Source: an uncultured Treponema sp. | Lineage (GTDB): Bacteria > Spirochaetota > Spirochaetia > Treponematales > Treponemataceae | Length of the DNA stretch: 26,372 nucleotides | NCBI GenBank assembly: GCA_937902125.1 | Contig: CALDIB010000005.1 | Coordinates: forward strand, 1-26,372 | Direction: 5' to 3' | In this document: piece by piece, positions 6,184-12,977 of the stretch | Position numbering within the stretch: position 1 is the stretch's first letter | Layout of the letters: the number at the start of each line of letters is the position of its first letter | Notes under the pieces: model-generated | Seen by the model: the letters and a program-made list of their open reading frames with translations, nothing else | Told to the model about the DNA's origin: nothing | The model's database searches: none | Program-made: the position numbers and the translations under genes

Positions 6184-9100
6184 AGACATTCGCAAAGTTA
6201 TGATTATCGGAAGCGGCCCAATTGTGATAGGGCAGGCGGCGGAATTTGACTACGCCGGAAACCAAGCTTGCAAGGCGCTGAAAGAGCAAGGCCTTGAAGT
6301 TTGCTTGGTCAACTCAAATCCCGCCACTCTTATGACCGATCGGCAAATGGCCGACCAAATTTATCTTGAGCCCCTTTGCGCGGAAAGCCTTCAAAGAATC
6401 ATTGACAAAGAAAAGCCGGACTCCCTGCTTTCAACTTTGGGCGGACAGACAGGCCTTACCCTTAGCATGGAGCTGGCCAAGTCGGGCTTTCTAAAAAGCA
6501 GGAACGTCCGCCTTTTGGGAGCGCGGCCTGAAACCATAGACAAGGCCGAAGACCGCCAGCTTTTTAAGGACACGATGGAAGCTATAGGCGAGCCTTGCAT
6601 TCCGTCAAAGGTTGTCACAAGTTTTGAGGCTGCGGCGGATTACGTTCAAAATCAAATAGGTTTTCCTGTGATAATTCGTCCGGCCTTCACTCTTGGAGGG
6701 AGCGGCGGCGGAATCGCAAAGAACATGCGGGAGCTTGAGGAAATCGCAAGGAACGGGCTTCACCGCTCGCCCATCCATCAAATCCTTGTGGAAAAATGCG
6801 TGTCGGGATGGAAGGAAATTGAGTTTGAAGTGATGCGGGATTCCGCCGGAAATGTGATAACGGTTTGCTCAATGGAAAATTTTGATCCGGTTGGAATTCA
6901 TACCGGAGACTCAATTGTTGTCGCTCCCACCATGACTCTTTCCGACAAGGAATTCCAAACATTAAGAAGCGCCGCCTTGAACATAATCAGCGCCCTTAAA
7001 ATCGAAGGCGGCTGCAACTGCCAGTTTGCTTTGAATCCCCAGAGTTTTGAATACGCCGTAATCGAAGTGAATCCAAGGGTAAGCCGCTCTTCCGCGCTGG
7101 CCAGCAAAGCCACCGGCTATCCCATCGCGAAGGTGGCGGCGCTGATCGCTGTGGGCTACACGCTGGACGAGATTCCAAATTTTGTGACAAAAAAAACAAA
7201 GGCTTGCTTTGAGCCTGTCTTGGATTATGTTGTGGTCAAAATGCCAAAGTTTCCCTTTGACAAATTTGTTTACGCCAAAAGAGAATTGGGAACTCAAATG
7301 AAGGCCACCGGCGAGGTTATGGCCATTGGACAAAGTTTTGAGGAGGCGATTTTAAAGGCTGTCCGGGGCCTAGCCGTCGGCGCCAAAGACTTGAATCTTC
7401 CCGCCTTTGAAAAAGAGGGGGGCAACAAAATTCGCGAGCGGGTGGCCAAGGCCGACGACCAAAGAATTTTCGCCATTTACCAAGCCCTAAAGAGGGGCCT
7501 TTTTTCCGTTCAAGAAATTCATCAAATGACAAAAATCGACAAGTGGTTTTTGAACAAGCTTAAAAACATTTGCCGCATGGAAGAGGAGAGGGCGGCCAAC
7601 GGCGAAAAAAAAGGACTTTTGTTTGAGCCCCGCTCTTTTAAGATGGTTGACACTTGCGCGGGAGAGTTTGACGCTGAGACTCCTTACTTTTATTCCGCTG
7701 TTGGCGGCGAAAACGAAGCCTTGGAATACTTGCAAGAAAGGCCCCAAAAAAAAGAGCGGATTCTTGTCCTTGGGTCAGGGCCTATTAGAATTGGTCAGGG
7801 AATTGAATTTGACTACGCCAGCGTCCAATGCGCCCGCGCCCTAAAAAAATTGGGCTGGGAAGTTGCCATTGTGAACAACAACCCGGAAACCGTTTCCACG
7901 GACTTTGACACCGCCGACCGCCTTTACTTTGAGCCTTTGACACCTGAAGACGTTATGAATGTCATCGCCGTTGAAAAGCCCGCCGGCGTTGTGGTGGCTT
8001 TTGGCGGCCAGACGGCCATCAACCTTACAAAATTTTTGGACGCTCAGGGAATAAAAATTCTTGGAACAAGCGCGGATTCCATTGACCTTGCCGAAGACCG
8101 GGAACGCTTTGAGGAACTTTGCGGGCGGCTTGACATAAAAAGGCCCAAGGGCTTGACGGTTTTTTCCGAAAGCCAAGCGCTGGAAGCCGCGGCCCGCTTG
8201 GGCTATCCAGTTCTGCTTAGGCCAAGCTATGTTCTTGGCGGACAAAATATGATTGTGGCCAACACAAGCGCCGACGTAAAGGAATACATGAAAATCATTT
8301 TGTCCCAAGGAATTGAAAACCCGGTTTTGATTGACCGCTACATGGAAGGAACTGAATTGGAAGTGGACTGCGTTTCCGACGGCCAAGAGGTTTTGATTCC
8401 AGGAATCATGGAGCATGTCGAGCGCGCGGGCATTCACTCAGGGGACTCAATAGCGATTTATCCCGGACAATTCGCCGCGGGCATGGAAGAAAAAATTGTC
8501 CGCCAGTCAACGGACTTGGCTTTGGCCTTGGGAACAAAGGGCCTTGTGAACATTCAGTATTTGATTTTTGAAGGGGAACTTTACATCATCGAAGCCAATC
8601 CCCGCTCAAGCCGAACCGTTCCATACCTAAGCAAGGTTTCCGGCGTTCCCATGATTGAACTTGCCACCCGCGCCATGCTGGGAGAAAAAATTCGGGACAT
8701 GGGTTTTGGAACGGGCCTTTACAAAAAGCCTGAGTATTTCGCGGCGAAAGTTCCTGTCTTTAGTTTTGAAAAGCTTCCAGACGTGGACATTCACTTGGGT
8801 CCTGAAATGAAGTCAACCGGCGAAGTTTTGGGAATCGCGAAGACGCGGGAAGAGGCGATTTTTAAGGGTTTGGCGGCGGCGGGTTGGAAAATGAAACGGC
8901 CCAAAGATTTTAATTCTTTAGGCAAAGACGCTCCTGGAATTTTGTTTTCAGTCCGCGCCTCGGATTTGCCTGAGCTTCCTGCCTTGGCAAAAAAGTTTTA
9001 CGACTTGGGCTTCAATCTTTACGCCACAAGCGGAAACGCGGACACAATAGAACGAAGCGGAATGAGCGTGAAGCGGACGGCAAAGGTTCACGAAAATTAT

Positions 9101-9331
9101 TTTGACAATGTGATGACCTTGCTTGAAAGCTCAAAAATTTCTTATGTGGTTTCAACTTCGGCAAAAGGCCGCTCCCCTTTGGCCGAAAGCGTGAAGCTTC
9201 GCCGCCTTGCCGTGGAGCGGGACATAGACTGTTTTACCGCTGTGGACACGGCCAATGTTTTTGCGGATTCCTTGGCTTCAAAAAATTCTTTGGCCTCCGC
9301 AAGTCTTGTAAATATAAACAAAATAATTTAA
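6170..9331 (+). CDS. carB: Carbamoyl-phosphate synthase large subunit
   Basis: This is the synthetase subunit that makes carbamoyl phosphate from bicarbonate, ammonia and two ATP. The protein is 1053 residues, typical of the family. The two homologous halves are plain: MIIGSGPIVIGQAAEFDYAG near the N-terminus and LVLGSGPIRIGQGIEFDYAS near residue 535, each followed by an ATP-grasp domain. A methylglyoxal-synthase-like allosteric domain ends the protein (about 925-1053, with LYATSGNADTIE). The ATG at MPLNKDIRK is preferred. AGGAGG (6153-6158) lies 11 nt upstream, while an in-frame TTG at 6161 would be only 2 nt from it. The coding region overlaps carA by 14 nt, which suggests translational coupling. 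Confidence 0.97.
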   Translation: MPLNKDIRKVMIIGSGPIVIGQAAEFDYAGNQACKALKEQGLEVCLVNSNPATLMTDRQMADQIYLEPLCAESLQRIIDKEKPDSLLSTLGGQTGLTLSMELAKSGFLKSRNVRLLGARPETIDKAEDRQLFKDTMEAIGEPCIPSKVVTSFEAAADYVQNQIGFPVIIRPAFTLGGSGGGIAKNMRELEEIARNGLHRSPIHQILVEKCVSGWKEIEFEVMRDSAGNVITVCSMENFDPVGIHTGDSIVVAPTMTLSDKEFQTLRSAALNIISALKIEGGCNCQFALNPQSFEYAVIEVNPRVSRSSALASKATGYPIAKVAALIAVGYTLDEIPNFVTKKTKACFEPVLDYVVVKMPKFPFDKFVYAKRELGTQMKATGEVMAIGQSFEEAILKAVRGLAVGAKDLNLPAFEKEGGNKIRERVAKADDQRIFAIYQALKRGLFSVQEIHQMTKIDKWFLNKLKNICRMEEERAANGEKKGLLFEPRSFKMVDTCAGEFDAETPYFYSAVGGENEALEYLQERPQKKERILVLGSGPIRIGQGIEFDYASVQCARALKKLGWEVAIVNNNPETVSTDFDTADRLYFEPLTPEDVMNVIAVEKPAGVVVAFGGQTAINLTKFLDAQGIKILGTSADSIDLAEDRERFEELCGRLDIKRPKGLTVFSESQALEAAARLGYPVLLRPSYVLGGQNMIVANTSADVKEYMKIILSQGIENPVLIDRYMEGTELEVDCVSDGQEVLIPGIMEHVERAGIHSGDSIAIYPGQFAAGMEEKIVRQSTDLALALGTKGLVNIQYLIFEGELYIIEANPRSSRTVPYLSKVSGVPMIELATRAMLGEKIRDMGFGTGLYKKPEYFAAKVPVFSFEKLPDVDIHLGPEMKSTGEVLGIAKTREEAIFKGLAAAGWKMKRPKDFNSLGKDAPGILFSVRASDLPELPALAKKFYDLGFNLYATSGNADTIERSGMSVKRTAKVHENYFDNVMTLLESSKISYVVSTSAKGRSPLAESVKLRRLAVERDIDCFTAVDTANVFADSLASKNSLASASLVNINKII

Positions 9332-9358
9332 ATTGAATCATTGAGTTTTGGAGGAAAG

Positions 9359-10522
9359 ATGTATTCGCAAAAAGAAGTTCTTGACCTTGTTCGTGAAGAA
9401 GACGTGAAATTTGTCCGGCTGGCTTTTTTTGACTGCAAGGGCCGGCAAAAAAACATTTCGATTATGGCGGACTGCCTTGAAAAAGCCTTTAAAGACGGAG
9501 TGAGTTTTGACGCTTCCGCGGTTTGCGGTTTTGAAAGCCCTGACAAGTCCGACTTGTTTTTGCATCCAGATCCCTCCACAATCACCATAATTCCTTGGCG
9601 GCCCAACACAGGAAAAGTTGTGCGAATGTTCTGCAACATTCGCCGGCCGGACGGAAGCCCTTACCAAAAGGATTGCAGGACGACGCTGCAAAAGGCCATT
9701 GAAGCCATGAAAAGGGAATGCGGCTGCGGCCTTAACTTTGGCTCCGAAATTGAATTCTATCTTTTTAAGCTTGACGAAAACGGAAAGCCCACAAAAGAGC
9801 CTTTTGACAGCGCGGGCTACATGGACATCGCTCCCGAAGACAAGGGAGAAAACATCCGCAGGGAAATTTGCTTCACCTTGGAGCAAATGGGAATCACGCC
9901 GGAAACAAGCCACCACGAAGAAGGGCCGGGACAAAACGAAATTGACTTTCATTACTCGGACGCCCTTGCCGCCGCCGACAACGCGGCCACATTTAAATGG
10001 ATTGTGCGGACAAAGGCGGCGGCCGCCGGCCTATACGCGGACTTTTCGCCAAAGCCTTTGCCCGACCATGCCGGAAGCGGATTTCACATCAACGTTTCTT
10101 GCTCCGATCCGTCAAAGCATCAAAACGTCTTGGCGGGAATTTTGGCCCACATGAAAGAGATGGCCTATTTTATGAATCCCGCGGAATCTTCATACCGGCG
10201 CTTGGGCTCCCACAAGGCTTCAAAATTTCTTTGCTGGGGCGAGCAAAACCGCTCGGCCTGCCTCCGCGTTCCGGCCGCAAAAGACGGGCCGCGAGTTGAG
10301 ATTCGTTCCGCCGATTCTGAATGCAATCCATACATTGTTTTTTCGTTGGTGATTTACGCGGCCATGGACGGCATTAAAAGAAACTTGACGCCGCCAAGTC
10401 CTGTCAACGAAAATCTTTTTGAGCGCAAGGATTCTTCAATGGAGCGCCTTCCCGACAGTTTGGATTCCGCAAAAAAAATCGCGGAAGAGAGCGAGTTTGT
10501 AAAAAGACTTTTTGAGGAATAA
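9359..10522 (+). CDS. glnA: Short type I glutamine synthetase homologue with altered catalytic flap
   Basis: It is related to GSI (GlnA) but has only 387 residues, against about 440-470. It lacks a stretch of roughly 15-20 residues after the HINVS motif and the final C-terminal helices. Retained motifs include SEIEFYLF (metal Glu), HHEEGPGQNEIDF (metal and ammonia-site Glu), GSGFHINVS, NPAESSYRRLG, NRSACLRVPA, and RVEIRSADSECNPY. In the flap, the usual Glu-Ala-Pro (Glu327 in the enteric enzyme) reads SHKAS by hand alignment, so the catalytic Glu appears to be Lys. It may be inactive, use another substrate, or act as a glutamine sensor. GGAGG (9350-9354) sets the ATG start. It lies 27 nt after carB, and its stop overlaps the start of the ANTAR regulator (TAATG). 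A clostridial glnA-nitR pair has the same order. Confidence 0.88.
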   Translation: MYSQKEVLDLVREEDVKFVRLAFFDCKGRQKNISIMADCLEKAFKDGVSFDASAVCGFESPDKSDLFLHPDPSTITIIPWRPNTGKVVRMFCNIRRPDGSPYQKDCRTTLQKAIEAMKRECGCGLNFGSEIEFYLFKLDENGKPTKEPFDSAGYMDIAPEDKGENIRREICFTLEQMGITPETSHHEEGPGQNEIDFHYSDALAAADNAATFKWIVRTKAAAAGLYADFSPKPLPDHAGSGFHINVSCSDPSKHQNVLAGILAHMKEMAYFMNPAESSYRRLGSHKASKFLCWGEQNRSACLRVPAAKDGPRVEIRSADSECNPYIVFSLVIYAAMDGIKRNLTPPSPVNENLFERKDSSMERLPDSLDSAKKIAEESEFVKRLFEE

Positions 10523-11088
10523 TGCCTGAAGACGCCCGCAACGTTCTTGTTGTGACAAAAGACAAAAAAATTTCCTCGATGATACGGGCCATGCTTGTAG
10601 AGCCCTTGTTCAGCCTTTGCGTTTCCGAAGATTTCAACGACGCGCGCAGAAAATGCGTTGACCAAAGTTTTAGCATTATAATTGTGGACTACGGGGAGGG
10701 GGAAGGCTCGGACTTTGCCATTGACATTTCTTCGTCTTTAAGCGCCGTTCTTTTGCTGGCGCCCCTTTCAAATTTTGACCAGATAAGCTATCGCGTGGAA
10801 TGCTATGGAATCATAACCATGACAAAGCCCTTTGACCAATTTTATTTTTACAACATGATAAAGGCCGCGATAGCATTTCAGTATAAAATGGCGCTTATGT
10901 CAAGCCAGACCACAAGGCTTAAAGTGAAAATGGACGAAATAAAAATCCTCAGCCGCGCCAAAATGCTTTTGATGCAAGAACTTTCTTTGACGGAAGAAGA
11001 AGCCCATCACTGGATAGAAAAAGAGGCGATGAACCGGGGCGAAAAAAAACTTGAGATTGCCAACGAGATTGTAAAAAAATACGGCTAA
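10522..11088 (+). CDS. ANTAR-domain antiterminator with degenerate receiver domain (NitR-like)
   Basis: This is a 188-residue protein in two parts. Residues 1 to about 115 look like a response-regulator receiver: VLVV at the first strand, the phospho-acceptor-like Asp56 in IIIVDYG, and Lys102 in TKPFD. The usual acidic pair after the first strand is replaced by Thr-Lys (VLVVTKD), so phosphorylation is doubtful. After a helix that may form a coiled coil, residues about 128-184 match the ANTAR RNA-binding domain: ILSRAKMLLMQELSLTEEEA, then AHHWIEKEAM and IANEIV. ANTAR proteins such as AmiR, NasR and EutV bind paired hexaloop hairpins in leader RNAs and prevent termination. NitR of clostridia lies next to glnA in the same way. 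Translation is coupled to glnA through TAATG. The gene converges with the nif3-like gene and overlaps it by 3-4 bases. Its likely targets are the carA and glnN leaders (inference). Confidence 0.87.
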   Translation: MPEDARNVLVVTKDKKISSMIRAMLVEPLFSLCVSEDFNDARRKCVDQSFSIIIVDYGEGEGSDFAIDISSSLSAVLLLAPLSNFDQISYRVECYGIITMTKPFDQFYFYNMIKAAIAFQYKMALMSSQTTRLKVKMDEIKILSRAKMLLMQELSLTEEEAHHWIEKEAMNRGEKKLEIANEIVKKYG

Positions 11089-11849
11089 AGGCCGGTGGGA
11101 ACGTCGATGAAAATGCCTTGGATTCCTTTTTCTTCCTTGAGCTTTTTCATCACAAGCTGAACGCCCACCGTTTCCGTGTTGTAGTGGCCGCCCGCTATGA
11201 CGTTCATTTTTTCTTCTTTGATTGGATGCCAGTCCGTGTGGCCGATTTCGCCGGTGATGTAGCAGTCAAGGTCTTCTTTCCAAGCCCACCAATGGTCGCC
11301 GCCGGCGCCGCCGGAAACAATTCCCACTGTGGAAATTTTCTTTTTTCCAAAAGAAAGAATTTGATTTGGCTTTGCTCCCAAAAGCGCAGCCTCCGCCAAT
11401 TTTTCTATGGTCATGGGGCTGGACAGGCGGCCCTTCACTCCGATGGTCATTCCCCGCCAAGGGCAAAATTCCTTTAGGCCTTTAAGACCGATGCGGCGGG
11501 CAAGGCCGTAATTGTTTCCGGCTTCCTTGTTTGCGTCAAGGGGAATGTGGTAGCCAATCAGCGCCATGTCATTTTTGATGAATGCGGAAACCCTGTGGTA
11601 GTGGTTGTCGGTCATAATTTCGCAGCCGTCCCAGTAAAGGCCGTGGTGGACAAACAAAACGTCCGCTCCAAGGCGCGCGGCTTCTTGGGCCGTTTCAAGG
11701 CAAGCGTCAACAGCAAAGGCGACTTTTTTTATTTTCTTTTTGTCAGGCTCGGAGTTTTGAATTTGAATTCCGTTTCTGCTGGGGTCGGCGCCGTAGTTTT
11801 CTTTTTTTAGAAAAGAGTTGAAGTAAGCGTCAAGTTGATTTAAGGTCAT
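11085..11849 (-). CDS. Nif3/YqfO-family dinuclear metal-centre protein
   Basis: A 254-residue protein of the Nif3-like family, which forms ring-shaped hexamers with a two-metal site. The biochemical role is unsettled; a GTP cyclohydrolase I type 2 label is common in databases but weakly supported. Metal-ligand motifs are visible: VHHGLYW near residue 68, YHIPLDAN near 99, and near the C-terminus GEIGHTDWH and GGHYNTE. This is the short form without the inserted PII-like domain seen in YqfO. AAGGAG ahead of the start lies inside the end of the upstream gene, one base away, so the pair is probably translationally coupled. It converges with the ANTAR gene and shares its last bases with it. Confidence 0.9.
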   Translation of the reverse strand: MTLNQLDAYFNSFLKKENYGADPSRNGIQIQNSEPDKKKIKKVAFAVDACLETAQEAARLGADVLFVHHGLYWDGCEIMTDNHYHRVSAFIKNDMALIGYHIPLDANKEAGNNYGLARRIGLKGLKEFCPWRGMTIGVKGRLSSPMTIEKLAEAALLGAKPNQILSFGKKKISTVGIVSGGAGGDHWWAWKEDLDCYITGEIGHTDWHPIKEEKMNVIAGGHYNTETVGVQLVMKKLKEEKGIQGIFIDVPTGL

Positions 11850-11850
11850 T

Positions 11851-12930
11851 TTACATTTCTCCTTCTTGTTCCAAAATTTTTATTGTTTGCGTGGCGCACC
11901 AGCTGGGCTCAAAGGAAGTTTTGTCCCGCCTTATTCCTAAAAAGAACCATGAAAAGAAGGGGTTTGTTTGGGGAACAAAGCCGAAGCCCGGCGTCTTGTA
12001 TTCGTGAACCCTTTGCAAGTTCAAAAAATCCGCGTCCGAAAAAATTGTCCTTAACTTCGCTTCCGGCAAAAAGGCGCTTGAGTCGGCGGCCACTAAAATT
12101 TTTTTGCCGGGATATCGCTCCTCCGCGATTTTTTTTAGGGCCCGGTAAGAGCTTTCGTAAACTTCGTGAAAAAGGCGGCTGCGGGATTCTTTTCCCTTTT
12201 GCTTGCGAACGCCTTCAATTCCGCCGGAAGAAAAATAGTCCCAAAGCAGGGAGGCCCGGCGCAAAAATTTTGTCTTTTTCAAGCCATCGGCGCTTTTTAT
12301 GTTCAAGTCGTACAAGTCGGCGGACAAAACAGTCCAGCCCTTTCTGGCCAGCAAAATAAAGTATGGCTCGTAAGCCAAGGATTCGGCCAAAACGTCAGGA
12401 ACAAAAAGAATCACGCCGTCCTTTTTTTGGGAGCCGTCCTTGTTTGAAAAAGTGTAAAGGCTCATGTTCCTTCTGTCGTAAGCTTCCTTGGCTTTTTTTA
12501 GCTCAAAGCTGTCGCTTAAAAGGGGAGCGGAAAAATATTCCCGCTCTATTTTGACATTGTAGCGCCGGGTTTGCAGGCGGACAGGACGGCCTTTTATCTC
12601 CACCGCCAAGAAAAAAATCGTGATTGCCAAAAGAAGGGCCGAGGCGACAAAAAATTTGACGCTGTATGTGTCCACAAAAAGGCTTTGGGAAAAGCGGACG
12701 ACGCTGCGGTAGTTTGCGAGCGCGCACACAAGGGCCAGCGCCAAAATCGCGACGTTTGAAAATCGGATTCCCCAAGCCAAAATTTCAAAAAGGACTGTCA
12801 ATACGCTAAAAGGCCCCAAAAGGCTAAGCGCGTCGATTCTTGTGCGCCTTGTCCAAAATATGCGGGCGTTCAACACAAGAAGCATGCTTAAAACAAGAAT
12901 TTCTCCAGTCCAAGGAGTAAGGATTTCCAT
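11851..12930 (-). CDS. Membrane protein of unknown function with a degenerate alpha/beta-hydrolase-like domain
   Basis: I do not recognise a characterised family. The protein has about 359 residues. The first roughly 120 contain four probable membrane helices. The rest is soluble and alternates strands and helices. A segment GVILFVPDVLAESLAYEPYF followed by LLARKGWTVLSADLYDLN resembles the start of an alpha/beta hydrolase (oxyanion-hole region and strand-turn). KILVAADSSAF sits where a nucleophile elbow would be, but it lacks a clean GxSxG. Two starts are possible: an ATG inside the divergent inverted repeat (12937-12939) and another three codons later, at 12930. I prefer the latter because it lies exactly 7 nt from a TGCTAGAAT -10 box, and neither has a Shine-Dalgarno. 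It ends one base before the nif3-like gene and probably forms a two-gene unit with it. Confidence 0.75.
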   Translation of the reverse strand: MEILTPWTGEILVLSMLLVLNARIFWTRRTRIDALSLLGPFSVLTVLFEILAWGIRFSNVAILALALVCALANYRSVVRFSQSLFVDTYSVKFFVASALLLAITIFFLAVEIKGRPVRLQTRRYNVKIEREYFSAPLLSDSFELKKAKEAYDRRNMSLYTFSNKDGSQKKDGVILFVPDVLAESLAYEPYFILLARKGWTVLSADLYDLNIKSADGLKKTKFLRRASLLWDYFSSGGIEGVRKQKGKESRSRLFHEVYESSYRALKKIAEERYPGKKILVAADSSAFLPEAKLRTIFSDADFLNLQRVHEYKTPGFGFVPQTNPFFSWFFLGIRRDKTSFEPSWCATQTIKILEQEGEM

Positions 12931-12936
12931 AGGATG

Positions 12937-12971
12937 CATTCTAGCATAAAACGCAAAAAAATGCTAGAATG
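12937..12971. promoter_or_regulatory. Inverted repeat with two divergent extended -10 boxes, candidate leaderless promoters
   Basis: CATTCTAGCAT (12937-12947) and ATGCTAGAATG (12961-12971) form a perfect 11-bp inverted repeat with a 13-nt A-rich spacer. Each arm carries TGCTAGAAT, an extended -10 pattern (TG-N-TAGAAT). On the plus strand the hexamer ends 7 nt before the dnaE ATG (12978). On the minus strand it ends 7 nt before the ATG at 12930. No ribosome binding site is present on either side. Good -35 boxes are not visible. Confidence 0.6.
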
Positions 12972-12977
12972 GCGCTT

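Noticed and set aside
9341..9359. TTG start six codons upstream of the chosen glnA start
   Set aside because: The GGAGG site at 9350-9354 would lie inside the coding region. The ATG at 9359 has correct spacing from it.
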